Assembly (NCBI GenBank): GCA_041394185.1
Contig: JAWKIQ010000003.1
Coordinates: forward strand, 186,001-250,000
DNA: 64,000 nucleotides
Origin: Acidimicrobiales bacterium
GTDB lineage: Bacteria; Actinomycetota; Acidimicrobiia; Acidimicrobiales; Poriferisodalaceae
Reading direction: 5' to 3'
The translations under genes and the position numbers were made by a program. The notes beneath the pieces were generated by a model. It was not told where the DNA came from and did no database searches. It saw only the letters and a program-made list of their open reading frames with translations. Every line of letters starts with the position of its first letter. Position 1 is the stretch's first letter. Shown piece by piece: positions 42,803 to 53,900 of this stretch.

Positions 42803-43036
42803 GTGCAGGGAGTCATCAAGTCCTACGACCCCGCCAGTGGGGCCGGAGTTCTGGTCGACGACCGCGATCGTGTCGAGCACGAACTTGCGCCAAACGCTCT
42901 CGAGGGTTCGGTGTTTCGGATGCTTCGACAGGGTCAGCGCGTCGTGTTCGATCTCGACGACCGAGGCTTTGCCACCGGCCTGCGCCTGGGCAGCGAGGTC
43001 GATCTGGGAGCCCCCGACTGGACCGACTACGACTGA
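42803..43036 (+). CDS. Cold-shock-domain-like small protein
   Basis: A 77-residue protein starting at GTG 42803 with GAGGAGGG upstream. The opening QGVIKSYDPASGAGVLVDD follows the cold-shock layout (strand, turn, RNP1 region), but RNP1 lacks the usual aromatic residues (SGAGVLV rather than KGFGFI) and the RNP2 position reads RVEHELAP. The acidic end (DLGAPDWTDYD) is atypical. Probably an OB-fold protein with altered nucleic-acid binding. Divergent from fakA. Confidence 0.75.
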   Translation: MQGVIKSYDPASGAGVLVDDRDRVEHELAPNALEGSVFRMLRQGQRVVFDLDDRGFATGLRLGSEVDLGAPDWTDYD

Positions 43037-43058
43037 CGCCTGCGTCGGCAGCGGCTGG

Positions 43059-43466
43059 TCAACCTTCCAGACAGAACTCGTTGCCTTCGGGGTCTTTCAT
43101 CGAGATCCACCTGCCCTCGGGTTCGTCGAACGACTGAACCACCTCGGCGCCCATCTCGACCAACAGCTGGGCGGTCGATTCGAGTTCTTCGGCGCCAACA
43201 TGAACGTCTAGGTGAAAGCGGTTCTTCGACGTCTTGCCCTCGGGGACCTTCTGCAGGAACAGGCGGGGTCCGACACCGTCGGGGTCGACTATCGAATAGG
43301 CCCTGTCGGGATCTGATCGGTCGATACCGAACGCGTCGAGCGCGTCGTCCCAGGTCTCGAATCCTGGCGGTGGGGGCTGTTCGACGTATCCAAGAACCTG
43401 ACACCAGAACTTGCCCAGCCGGGTGGGGCTGGCGGCGTCGATCGAGATCTGGATTGGTTTGGCCAT
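43059..43466 (-). CDS. VOC superfamily protein (glyoxalase-like)
   Basis: A 135-residue single VOC-domain protein (two beta-alpha-beta modules): IQISIDAASPTRLGKFWCQV, RFHLDVHVGAEELE and WISMKDPEGNEFCLEG, with candidate ligands His in FHLDVHV and Glu in the last strand. Related to actinobacterial glyoxalase-like small proteins. ATG 43466. Isolated; substrate unknown. Confidence 0.85.
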   Translation of the reverse strand: MAKPIQISIDAASPTRLGKFWCQVLGYVEQPPPPGFETWDDALDAFGIDRSDPDRAYSIVDPDGVGPRLFLQKVPEGKTSKNRFHLDVHVGAEELESTAQLLVEMGAEVVQSFDEPEGRWISMKDPEGNEFCLEG

Positions 43467-43503
43467 GCCCCATCTTGCACCGAAACGGAGCTAGCCGCTC
43501 AGG

Positions 43504-44331
43504 TCATCCAAACCACACGCAGAGGGCACGCATCTCGACGCTCTCGCGCCGGTTGTGCGCGCCGTGCGAGGCGTTGGGGTCGAGAAACGCAGAGTGAGGT
43601 GTCCACACCGGCTGCTTGGCCAGCTCGCGGTCGCTGTCGTAGGTCCGAAAGACCAGAACCTCGTCGGAGGTCATGGCGGGGTAGGTGTACCAGACATCTC
43701 GGCCGACCTCGGGGTCCACATCGAGCGCCGGAGCGAGGAAGAACGAGACCTCGAACTCGAGATGCTGGCCACCGTACGAGTCGACCACCGAGGTCACCTG
43801 ACGTCGCGGATCCATTGTCGCCACGTCGCACACCGCAAGCGGATAGTCCGGCGTCTGCGGCCCGGTATTGCGCCAGAACTGGATCATCGCAAGACGCGAC
43901 GCCTTTGCCAGATCGGATTGGCCGAAACCCAGCTCGGCGAGCAGCGGGCTGATGAAACCGCTGTAGGGGCGTGTCGGGTCGGTGACCATCGCCCGATAGT
44001 CGATGGTGAAGTCGGAGTGCACCAGCTCGATGGGTGCATAGTCTTCAACTGTCCGCGCCGTCGCCGGACTTCTCACGATTGGCGGATAGGCGACAACGGC
44101 GTCACAACCGGTGAAGCTGCTCGCCAACTCGACGATCTCGGGCCGGTGAGCCTCTGCGACTCGATGCTCGTCGCGCCAATCCGTGACCTCCGAAGCGTGC
44201 TGCAGCAAGGTGAAGCCGCAACGGTCGAAGCCCACGGGCGCTGAGCTGCGGGCGTCCAGAATTGGCGTGGCGACCGCAACGCGATCGGCGTCGCCCACGA
44301 AGTTCAGCGTTGCTCGGCAGTACAGGCTCAC
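43504..44331 (-). CDS. CmcJ/NvfI-family non-haem-iron oxygenase-like protein
   Basis: A 275-residue protein resembling the CmcJ/NvfI group, oxidoreductases known from cephamycin and fungal meroterpenoid biosynthesis. The likely metal residues are His105 and Asp107 in ELVHSDFTID, with His246 in VWTPHSAFLDP; other family features are LAVCDVATMDP (near 165) and the end motif RRESVEMRALCVW. GTG 44331 overlaps the upstream stop (GTGA), so it is translationally coupled to an unknown 346-residue protein. The two genes follow a zinc alcohol dehydrogenase, suggesting oxidation of a small hydroxylated molecule. No biosynthetic synthase is nearby. Confidence 0.75.
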   Translation of the reverse strand: MSLYCRATLNFVGDADRVAVATPILDARSSAPVGFDRCGFTLLQHASEVTDWRDEHRVAEAHRPEIVELASSFTGCDAVVAYPPIVRSPATARTVEDYAPIELVHSDFTIDYRAMVTDPTRPYSGFISPLLAELGFGQSDLAKASRLAMIQFWRNTGPQTPDYPLAVCDVATMDPRRQVTSVVDSYGGQHLEFEVSFFLAPALDVDPEVGRDVWYTYPAMTSDEVLVFRTYDSDRELAKQPVWTPHSAFLDPNASHGAHNRRESVEMRALCVWFG

Positions 44332-45368
44332 GTTTCCACCGTCCGGGTTGAGGTGTTGAGTATTGATCTGAGGTGCGAAACAACGTCGGCCACCAGCGAC
44401 GACTGCTGTGTCGGTTCGCCCCGAAGGGCACTGATCAACAGGCACAGGTTCTGCGGCATGTCATCGACACCACCACCCACCGACAGGTCGTGACCCAGTC
44501 GCTTCCGGGCCTCGTGGGCGAATCGACCCCACTCCTGCGCGATCTCCTCGAGGTCGGGAACGCCGAAGAAGTGCCCCACCGGTGCCGAGTGGCGCATCTG
44601 TATCAGCGGCGATGCGCCAAGCAGTGCCGCCAACCGGGCCCGTCTCTCTAACGCGTCGCGGTCGGCCTCGCTGTGGCGTACCCACACCGAGCAGTGGGCA
44701 GAACAGCCTCGCACCCGACGGTCGAAGGCACGCATGGAACCCCTGAGGGCACAGACCGTCATCATCTCCCCAACCCGGCTGTATTCCTCGTGGAGAAACT
44801 CGACCCACCTGGCCTCCGAGCGCATCATCTCGAGTTCGGACACCTCCGAGGCCAGGTGTTGCTGCGACCGGCGATGGCCACACCTGTCGTCTCCGACTTG
44901 CCCCCACAGGCTGGCCCTGCCGCTGACGTCGTCGGCAAGCATCGGCGGGTCGAGGCTGTGGCCCAGCACCGGCTCCCAAGCCATGTGGCCTGCATATTCG
45001 CCGATCAGGTGGATCAGGGCCAGAACGTGCAGGCTCTCGCGGCGGCGCCAACGGATTGCGAACACCTCCAGCATCAGGCTCACCAACGGCCCGAAGTCGG
45101 CCAACGGGCCGCGATCGATGCTGTCGGGACGCCGTGGGAACTGTAGGCCGCCGACCCTGGATGCCAAGTCGGATGGCACAGCTGAGGCCAGGTGCCCGTG
45201 GTCGGCGAGGTCGACGCGCTCGAGATCGAGGCGCAGCAACCGCTGACCAAGCCGGGCCACGGCACTGAACTCGCGGTGTTCGCCTACGAGTTTTTGAAAC
45301 GCTGTGTCGGCCTCGCGAAACCGGCACCACTCGAGGTGCAGTGCCACCAACTCGGCTGCGGGCTCCAC
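44328..45368 (-). CDS. Unknown protein coupled to the CmcJ/NvfI-like gene
   Basis: A 346-residue soluble, helix-rich protein I do not recognise. Visible features: LIHLIGEYAGHMAWEP near residue 145, Cys/His-rich patches (VGDDRCGHRR and RRVRGCSAHCSVWVRH) and PVGHFFGVPDLEEIAQEW near 275. The clustered His, Cys and Asp could form a metal site, unproven. GTG 45368 is the best start (candidate site AGGG upstream); the frame extends farther but only antisense to adh. Its TGA overlaps the oxygenase GTG; adh lies 28 bp upstream. This points to a shared three-gene transcript and a partner role for the oxygenase. Confidence 0.7.
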   Translation of the reverse strand: MEPAAELVALHLEWCRFREADTAFQKLVGEHREFSAVARLGQRLLRLDLERVDLADHGHLASAVPSDLASRVGGLQFPRRPDSIDRGPLADFGPLVSLMLEVFAIRWRRRESLHVLALIHLIGEYAGHMAWEPVLGHSLDPPMLADDVSGRASLWGQVGDDRCGHRRSQQHLASEVSELEMMRSEARWVEFLHEEYSRVGEMMTVCALRGSMRAFDRRVRGCSAHCSVWVRHSEADRDALERRARLAALLGASPLIQMRHSAPVGHFFGVPDLEEIAQEWGRFAHEARKRLGHDLSVGGGVDDMPQNLCLLISALRGEPTQQSSLVADVVSHLRSILNTSTRTVET

Positions 45369-45396
45369 CTGTTCGACGCCCTGCTGCGCTGCCGGG

Positions 45397-46491
45397 TCAG
45401 CTGCCGATGCTGAGAACCGTGCGCAGGCCCTTGCCGGCCTGCATGTCGGCAACCGCATCGTTGATCTCGTCGAGCGGCCTTGTTCCGGTGACCATGGCGT
45501 CGAGGTCGAGCTTGCCGTTGCGCCAAAGGTCGAGCAGGCGCGGGAACTCGCGGTGCGGGTTGCTCGAGCCGAGGAAGCAGCCGCTGAGCTTCTTTTCGCC
45601 CATGGCGAAGGCGATGGCGTGGATGTTGACACCCTCGGTGATCTTCGGCACTCCTACCATCACCGCCTGGCCACCGTTTCGGATGGACCCGATGCACGTC
45701 TCGGTCAGCGAGGCCGCGCCGACGGCATCGAATGCGTAGTCGACGCCACGACCCAGAAGGTCGAGAACCTGGGTCGGTACATCGCCGGCCATCGGATCGA
45801 TGGTGTCGGTGACGCCGAAGTGGCGAGACTGCTCGCGGCGGGCCTCGTTTGTGTCGACGCCGATGATGCGCGCAGCACCGGCGATGCGGGCACCCTGCAC
45901 GATGGAGATTCCGATTCCGCCGAGCCCGACCACCATCACCGTGGCACCCGGTTCGACCTTGGCGGTGTTGATGGCTGCGCCCACACCGGTCTGCACCGCA
46001 CAACCGATGACCGAGGCGATGTCGAGAGGTGTGTCCTCGGGAACCTTGACCGCTGCGGCCGAGGGAACCACCGTCGATTCGGCGAAGGCGGCCAGGTTGA
46101 CACCTGAACGGTGAACCACGTCGCCGCCGCGGCTGAGGCGCGTACCACCGTCTGGGAACAGGCCGCCGGCATAGGTCTCGCACAGCGACATTTCGCCCCG
46201 CACGCAGTGGAAACACCGGCCGCACGGGGGCCGCAGGGTCAAGATGACCTTGTCGCCCTCGGCGAGGTCGAGCACGCCGGCACCCACGTCGGTGACGATG
46301 CCACCCGCCTCGTGGCCCAACAACAGCGGCGTCGGACCGGGCAACGAACCGTCGATGAAGTGCAGGTCCGAGTGGCACAGCCCGCAGTTGTGGAGCTGCA
46401 CCTTGACCTCGCCGGCCCTGGGCGACTCGAGTTCGACGTCTTCGACCAGCTCGAGCGGCTGTCCGGGGGCGGTCATGAGTGCAGCGCGCAT
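45397..46491 (-). CDS. Zinc-dependent alcohol dehydrogenase
   Basis: A 364-residue medium-chain dehydrogenase close to the class III/NDMA-type group. Catalytic zinc ligands are Cys37-region (NCGLCHSDLHF) and His-Glu in LLLGHEAGG; the structural zinc loop is PPCGRCFHCVRGEMSLC; the NAD(H) motif is VVGLGGIGISIV. It should oxidise an alcohol to an aldehyde. ATG 46491. Upstream (46492-46636) is a divergent promoter region shared with the small RAM-domain gene. Downstream genes encode a possible hydroxylase system. Confidence 0.93.
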   Translation of the reverse strand: MRAALMTAPGQPLELVEDVELESPRAGEVKVQLHNCGLCHSDLHFIDGSLPGPTPLLLGHEAGGIVTDVGAGVLDLAEGDKVILTLRPPCGRCFHCVRGEMSLCETYAGGLFPDGGTRLSRGGDVVHRSGVNLAAFAESTVVPSAAAVKVPEDTPLDIASVIGCAVQTGVGAAINTAKVEPGATVMVVGLGGIGISIVQGARIAGAARIIGVDTNEARREQSRHFGVTDTIDPMAGDVPTQVLDLLGRGVDYAFDAVGAASLTETCIGSIRNGGQAVMVGVPKITEGVNIHAIAFAMGEKKLSGCFLGSSNPHREFPRLLDLWRNGKLDLDAMVTGTRPLDEINDAVADMQAGKGLRTVLSIGS

Positions 46492-46636
46492 CGGCGGTTC
46501 TCCTGCGTCGGTGGGGTCTGGTGATCGGTGTTCGACAAGAACGCAGACGACCGTACCTCACGTTCCGGCCGTGGGACCAAAGGCATCAGCACAACCCGCG
46601 GTAGGGTCTGGTCACCTGACGAGGGAGCCTTCCATC

Positions 46637-46873
46637 ATGACCGTCCGGGCCTACATCCTCATCCAGACCGAGGTCGGCAAAGCTGCCGCCGTGGCCACCC
46701 AGATGGGGGCCATCGACGGCATAGTTTCGGCCGACGACGTAACGGGACCCTACGACGTCATAGCGGTAGCCGAGGCCGGCTCGGTCGACGATCTCGGGAA
46801 GATGGTTGTGTCTCGCATACAGCTGATCGACGGCATCACCCGCACCCTGACGTGCCCGGTTGTCAATCTCTGA
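46637..46873 (+). CDS. Stand-alone Lrp/AsnC ligand-binding (RAM) domain protein
   Basis: A 78-residue alpha-beta sandwich protein: MTVRAYILIQTEVGKAAAVA and SADDVTGPYDVIAVAEAGS, then VSRIQLIDGITRTLTCPVV, the layout of Lrp/AsnC effector domains without the helix-turn-helix. Such proteins oligomerise and bind amino acids or act as small sensors. ATG 46637 with GGGAG upstream. Divergent from the adh gene. Confidence 0.9.
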   Translation: MTVRAYILIQTEVGKAAAVATQMGAIDGIVSADDVTGPYDVIAVAEAGSVDDLGKMVVSRIQLIDGITRTLTCPVVNL

Positions 46874-46994
46874 CACATCCCGGCCCAATCTGAAACCATT
46901 CTGAAAGGCCGTTCAGCCAGCGGCCGATTTGGCTCAAGTAGGGCCCCGCTGATCCCGATGGGGGTCGAGAAGTATCGACCTCTGGGAGCTTGCG

Positions 46995-47945
46995 GTGAGC
47001 TGGCGCGGGACAACAAGAACGCGGATGCCGGTGGGCGTCTGCATGGTGGGGACGCTGTTGGTCCTGGCCGGATGCACATCCGATGGAGGCGCCGCTCCGG
47101 CGCCGACCACGGCCGTCGAGGTGACCACCACGACAGCTGCCCCGGTGGGGTTCTCGTGGGAGTCCGAGGCCGACGCGGACGCATTCGTGGCGCTGCCCGA
47201 CACGCGAATCGTCAACGACGGCCGCGCCGTCGCGATGATCGACGGCGACTCGCGCCGCACCCTTATGCGCACACCTGCGCTGGAGATCGGTCAGGCGCCC
47301 GACCAGAGCGAGACCATCGTCGGTTTCGACATGGGATCTGGCCTGTCGATCATCGGATGGTTCCAGACCTCAGATGGCGAACCCGTGGTCAGGTTCGCTT
47401 CCAGCGCCGACAACCCGGTGACCCTGGGCGCCGGCACGCACCCGATCGCATCCGATGACGGCGCATGGGTCGCATGGATTTCCCCCGACGGCGCCTCGGT
47501 CTCGCTGGCCAGCGCGGCGGGTGAGGTAACCGAGGTGGTCGAGCCTGGCGGCCGGGTCGTCGACTTGGTCGAAGCCGATACGCACCTCGGACTGCTCGTC
47601 GCCTCCGCCTCCGGCACCGACCTGATCCTCGGGTCTGTCGATGGCGGCTCATGGACACAGATCTCGCAGATCTCGGTCAGCTCCGATGCCAAGTTGGTCG
47701 CACGGGCCGGGACGGGCCAGTTCGCGGTTGTGTCCACCAACGCCGCCGGCGCCAGCGTCACCTACTGGAACGAGGGCGGCGAACGCGAAGAGCTGCTGGT
47801 GATCGACCATCGCCTGAACAGCATCGATTTCTCAGACGACGGAACCGTCGCAATAGCGGTCACGGACGAAGGCGCCTCGGTGTGGCTCACACGAACCCAG
47901 TCCGGAATTCTCGAAGATTCGCCTGCCAGGAGTGCACAGTGGTGA
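46995..47945 (+). CDS. Secreted lipoprotein with beta-propeller-like repeats
   Basis: A 316-residue lipoprotein: basic N-terminus, hydrophobic segment VGVCMVGTLLVLAG and lipobox ending at Cys27 (LAGC). A Thr/Ala/Val-rich linker (residues about 34-50) leads to a domain of repeated beta strands (VRFASSADNP, AWVAWISPDGASVSLAS, VVSTNAAGASVTYWN, IDFSDDGTVAIAVTDEG) typical of a WD40/TolB-like propeller. GTG 46995. Its TGA overlaps the start of the giant gene (GTGA), so the two are cotranslated; it may anchor or assist that protein. Confidence 0.85.
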   Translation: MSWRGTTRTRMPVGVCMVGTLLVLAGCTSDGGAAPAPTTAVEVTTTTAAPVGFSWESEADADAFVALPDTRIVNDGRAVAMIDGDSRRTLMRTPALEIGQAPDQSETIVGFDMGSGLSIIGWFQTSDGEPVVRFASSADNPVTLGAGTHPIASDDGAWVAWISPDGASVSLASAAGEVTEVVEPGGRVVDLVEADTHLGLLVASASGTDLILGSVDGGSWTQISQISVSSDAKLVARAGTGQFAVVSTNAAGASVTYWNEGGEREELLVIDHRLNSIDFSDDGTVAIAVTDEGASVWLTRTQSGILEDSPARSAQW

Positions 47946-50900
47946 GCAAGCACAACCATCGAGTCGGCCGCATGGCCAAGAACACCTGGCTGGCGGTGCT
48001 GATCACCGCCGTGGTGGCATCGACGTTCGCCGTGTTGCCAGTGCAGCCGGCCGCCGCACAAACGTCGGGCCTGGAGACCATCCGAGCTGGCAGCGGCGAC
48101 GTCGCCATCACCCAGGTCGTCATGACCGAGAACGGAAACACCATCACCCAGAACTCCTCGGTGTCTGGTGTGATCGATGCCGACAACGACGAGCTGAAGA
48201 TCGAGTCGGTGACCATCGTCGACGGTGGCCAGACCGTCGTGCTCGACGAGTTCAACTTCACGGGCATCGAGGTGCAGAACCAGAACTGGGGCACCAACCA
48301 GTCAGGTGTGAGGACTTCGGAGAACGGCGTGCACACACTGCCGTCGCATCCCGACTTCTGGGACCGGGTCGAGCAGGTGCTGGGGTCGACCGACCTGCGC
48401 GATTACCTCGACGTCAACGGGGGCACGAACCCGGCGCTGACCAGTTTCGAGCCGGACTTCGACTTCTACTTCGAATTCCCGGTCGACAACGGCGACTATG
48501 TGCTCATAACCGAGCGCAACGGCAACTCGTTCTTCGACCTCGAACCGCTCGACGCCGACGGCAACGTCATCGCTGGTTCCAAGCGCCTTGGCTTCGACGC
48601 CCCCTACCGCTGGAACACCGGCTATGCCCCGGGCGACAACGTCGGCCAGCCGATGTGGTTCACCGTGGTCGACGTCGAGGCATTCGAGGTCGACACGACC
48701 GCCACCCCGATCGCCGGTTTCCGCATCGACAACGACGGCGAAGCCGACGTCAAGTTCTTCGCCCTCTCGGATCAGAGTTTCACCCCCACCTGCCCGACCG
48801 GCTTCTACCAGGTGCTGTCGGGTCGTCTGCATCGTCTGGACGTCACCACCGGCCAGTACGAGGTGCTCGACAGTGGTACCCAGGGCTCGTACAACGCCAT
48901 GGCCTTCCGCGAGTCTGAAGGCGTCTTCTACGCGATCTCGACCGCCAACGCAGCCGACGGCTCGCGCAGAAACGGTGATCTGATCCGCATCGACCCGTCC
49001 GACGGCTCGATCACCAACACAGGGTTGTTCGTGCAGGCCGGTGCCTTCACCGCGGACATCGACCCCGTCACCGGGCTGATGCATATCTCGAACGGTGGCA
49101 ACAACTGGAAGGTGGTGAACCTCGACACCCTCCAGATCGTCGATGCGCTGACGTTCACCTCCGGCGACGGACAGAGCCGGCCCAGCGTCGCCGACATAGC
49201 CATCATCGACGGCCGCGCCTACGGCATGCAGGGTGACCGCCTGGGTGTCTACGACCTGAACACGCTGCAGCACTTCCGCTTTGACGTGCAGGGTGTGACA
49301 GGCGTTTCAGGTCTCAGCGGTGGCTGGGGCTCGACCTACGTGACATCGGGCGATCAGTTCTACGCCTCGAACAACCCCACCGGTGCCATCGTTTGGATCA
49401 CAGACCTCGACACCAACAATCCGCAAGGCACCCGCATCTCGACCGGACAGCCCACCAACAACAACGACGGCGGTTCGTGCCCCAGTGCGCCCGACCCGTT
49501 CGGCAAGGTCAATGCCAACGACGACTTCGTCGACGTCTACCCCGGCACGGCCAGCGCTGTGCCCGTGATGGCCAACGACACCGCACCCGCAGGGTCGCTG
49601 CCGCGCATCCTCACCACCGACGGCGAGGGAACCTTCGAGATCCGCGACGACGGGGTCGTGATGTACACGCCCCTGCTGTCCGAGCTGTCGCAGACCCGAA
49701 CGTTCGAATACGAGCTGTGCCCCGGTGACTTCGAGTCTGGCCACCCCCGGTGCGACACAGCCACAGTGACGATGAACGTCATCTGCGCCCCCGGCTTGCC
49801 CATCGAAGATCGCCCTGCAGGGATAACCGGTTCGTGGTCCGAACTGCAGCTCGACATGTGGCGTGCGCAGCTGGGCGACAGCACCGTCACGGCCGAGCTG
49901 ACCAACCTCAGCGCAACTCAAGCGGTGATGGACCAGCTGAACTCCAACGACTACAGCCAGCCAAACGTGGCGGGTAACCCGGCGCTGGAGATCGTTCACG
50001 ACTACAGCCAGTCTGCGACGCTGACCCTGACCTTCAGCCCAGCCGTGGTCGACCCCGTGGTTCACATCGGCCGGCTGGGCGGCTACGTCGGCCTGGGCGG
50101 CCCGCTGGCGGTCTCCAACTCGTCGCTGCTGACCCTGGGTGACGGCCTCACATGGACCGTCGACAGCGTGCACCGCAACGGCAGCCATTTCTCTGCGACC
50201 TCCAACACCGTCGAGCGTCGGGTCGGCGACCTGATGAACAACCCGACCCTGGCGATGGACGCCTTCAACCGCGGCAGCTCGGGCGGCTCACTCGAGATAA
50301 CCGGCACCGTCGACCGCATCGTGCTGACGCTCGAGAGTTCGGGTACGGCTCTTGCCGGCAGCCTCGACAGCTTTGAGATCCTGGTCACCGAGCCACCTGT
50401 AACCGCCTGTGGCGGAGAGGCCCTCTTGCAGGGATCGAAGATCGCCAACACCGACATGGCCTCGGCGGGCGGCGAGATCGAGTGGTCGCTGGGCACCACC
50501 AGCGTGGGCACCGGCAAGGCCGAGAACACGACGATCACCGATGTACTTCCGACCGGCCTTCGTGCCGTCAGCATCCGCACCGGCGCATGGGCTCCGTCGA
50601 CCACGGTTGCCGAGTTCGAGTACCTGAAGAACGGCAACTGGTTCGACATCGCCACCGTCGACGGTGACGACGACGCCACCTACAACCTTCCTGCCAACGC
50701 TGAGGCCGTGCGCATCACCTATCCGGGTGGTCTGGACAAGGCGTTTGCGACGCTGGCACCGGCACGTCTGGTGACCGACGTGTTCGACCCTCCGATGGAC
50801 GGCGACACCCCGGCACCCATCGTCAACTGTGCAACGTGGGCGGCCGACAACATGGCCGGCCGCGAGGTCTGCGACCTGGTGCAGGTCGATCTGAACAACT

Positions 50901-53900
50901 CGATTCCCGACCTCACCGTCACCACCCTCACCGGTTCGGCGGTACCAGGCGAGCAGATCAGCTTCAAGATCCGCATCGAGAACCTGCCTGCAGCGTCACG
51001 GCCGTATCGCGAGCCTTTCGTCGCAGTCCTGTTGCCCGAAGAGCTGAGCTATGCCAGCACCCAACCGTTGACCCAGGACGAGCCGCCACAGCTGTTGGTG
51101 ACCGAGAACCACAACGGCACCGGTCGCACGCTGGTGCGCTGGGACTATCGCAACGCGGCACGAGACCTGACGCCCGGTGAGGTCTTCGACCTGGTGTTGA
51201 ACACCACCGTGCGCCCTGCCGTGTCAGCGTCGTCGTTCGATCTGGTGGCCATGACCGGCACCAACAACACCCAGTACAACGTTTCGTGTGTCGACCCGGC
51301 AATCGCCGACGTGTACGACGTCGACGGCGACGGTCTGGTGGCAGAGTCGGTCTGCTGGGACACCGACAGCTTCGATGTCGACGCCTTGTTGGATGTCGAG
51401 GTCAACGCCTCTGCCAAAGGCCGCGACGGCATGGACTTCATCATCTATGACGAGGTTCCCGGCCAGGGTGCGTCGGTTGATGTCGCACCGCTGGTGACCG
51501 GCCAGGACACCTTCCTCGATGCCTTGCCCGACGCTTCGACCAACGCGGCCTGGACGGCTTCGGTCAACCGTGTCAGCAACCAGACCCCGGCCGACGCCAG
51601 CGACTGCGGCGTGCCACTGTCGGGCGACGCACCGGTGCTGTCGCAAGACTGCGCCAACGGTGGCGCGCGCTGGTTCCAGCGTTCGTTCAGCCTCGGGTCG
51701 GATGACCGGCCCGCCAGCCTGGTGCTGGTCGGCGACGTCGCCACCAGCGGAGTTGGCCAGATCTTCGTGAACGGGGTTCGCCAGGGCCAGGAACTCGACG
51801 AGTTCGGCCGGGTGTACCTGACCGGACCGTGGGCTGCCGGCGTGAACCTGATCGAGGTCGAGGTCGACGGTGACGGCGGGCCATCCCTGCTGGCCGCATC
51901 GCTCGCCTGGTACCGCACCGACGACGGGTCTGGCACCGGCGCCGAGGCGATCAACATCGCTACCAGCGGCCGGGCCACCCAGAGTACGACTGCCACGGCG
52001 TGGGATACCGGCAACGGCCCACCCATTGCATCGCGCGCAATCGACGGCAACACAGACGGCGACTACTGGCACGAGTCGGTCAGCCACACCGCCATCAACA
52101 CCGGCAACAAGTGGTGGCAGGTCGACCTGGGAACCGTGGTTTCGGTCGGCTCGATCGAGATCTGGAACCGCACCGACTGCTGCACCACTCGGCTGAGCGG
52201 CGCAAAGCTGTTCGTGTCGCCAGACCCGATCACCACAAAGACAGTGGCCGGAGCACGCGGACAGGCCGGGGTGATCGAGATTCCGGTCACTCCCGATCTG
52301 TCGGGCCCCCACCACGAGTTCTCGGTGGCCGGAGCAGCCGGACGCTACGTGCTGATCGTGCTCGACACCGACGAGCACCTGAGTCTGGCCGAGGTACAGG
52401 TCAACACCCACGTGGCACCTGCGGTGGCATACACCCAGCTCGACAGCGACTGGACCGTCAGCGAGAGCCTCGACGGGCCTCGTCGCCCGGCGGTCAGCGC
52501 CGCTCGCTCGTGTGTGCCCAACTGGGGTGCCGCACCGGGCGGTGGTTCGTATCTGTGGGGCGAGAACTGCGAGCGGCCGGTCTATGAGACCACCCAGTTC
52601 GCAGCAGCCGAGTTGCCCAACCTCGATACCGGTACTGATGCTTCCGGCGCGGATCTGCCGGTTGGCTCGACTGACCCGATGTGGGACGTCACCTACAACG
52701 GCTCGACGAACCCGGCCACCGTCGTGCCCAACTGCGCGACCTATGCGTGGAACAACATCCCGGCTCAGCTCATCTGGACGCCCAACTGCAACAACACGGG
52801 CACAGCGACGTTCACCGCGACGTTCGAGCTGCCCGAAGGAACGGGCCACGAGTCGTTGAGCCTGTCGGCCCAGACCTGGATCGACAACTACATCGACTCG
52901 GTGACGGTCAACGGAGTCAGCCAGGGCATCACCGACTCTGGGTTCAGCGGTACCCGGCCGGTCAAGACCCTCGCTGGCCCGTTTGTACCCGGCACCAACA
53001 CCATCACCGTCGTCACCCGCAACACCGGTGGTCCCGGTGCGCTGTCGATCGACTTCGAGTGGAACGGTGGCGTGCAGGTGCCCGTCAGCGCCGATGTGAA
53101 CCTGGCCGCGCCGGGTTCTCAGGCCAACCCGTTCGTCGACATCAGCCAGGCCCAGGACGTGCCTTCGGGCGTCTACTGGTTCGACCTCGAAGGTGTCGAC
53201 CCCTTCCAGGCCGAGGTCGACAACTCCAACGGTGGCGGCTGGGTGCTTGTGTTGAACTACGTGCACGAGGGCGGCACCAACCCGTCGCTCGACGTGCGCA
53301 CAGACAGCCTGCCGATCTCGACCGACGCCGCGTTGGGCGCCGACGAATCGGGCACCAACGCCTGGGGCCACGCGGGTAACGACCTGTTCGCAGCCCTCGA
53401 CGCCGACGAGGTTCGGTTCTATGCCGAAACGTCGGCCCACGACCGGGTCATCCACTTCCGCACCTTCGAAGGCATCAGCTACTTCGAAACCGGATCCGGA
53501 TCGATGGACCTGAACGGGCTGAAGAGCAACTTCACCGCCCTCGAGGGCCACACGTCGAACCTGCCGGCTACGGCCAACTCGACCTACGCCGATCGTGGAA
53601 ACGAGGCCCTCACCCGTTTCCCGTTCTACATGGCGGGCACCAATCACTGGGGTGTTGGCGCCAACGGAAACCGTTGGGAGGTCGACGACTACGCGAACAA
53701 CGCAGAGACCGACACCATCCACCGGGTGTGGGTGCGCTCGAGCGACCCGTGGCAGAACACGTCAGCCAACACCAGGGAGAACTTCACCTACTTCTTCCAT
53801 CGTGAGTTCGAGCTGAGCGCCGACGACCTGCCCGATTCGCTGGAGGCCACCGCGCGGTTCCTGGTCGACAACTCGGTCACCGACATCTATGTGAACGGTG

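Noticed and set aside
51224..53722. Very long minus-strand open frame (over 800 codons) opposite the giant gene
   Set aside because: The plus strand has recognised domains across the same stretch; the antisense frame has no domain, atypical composition, and is expected at this GC content.
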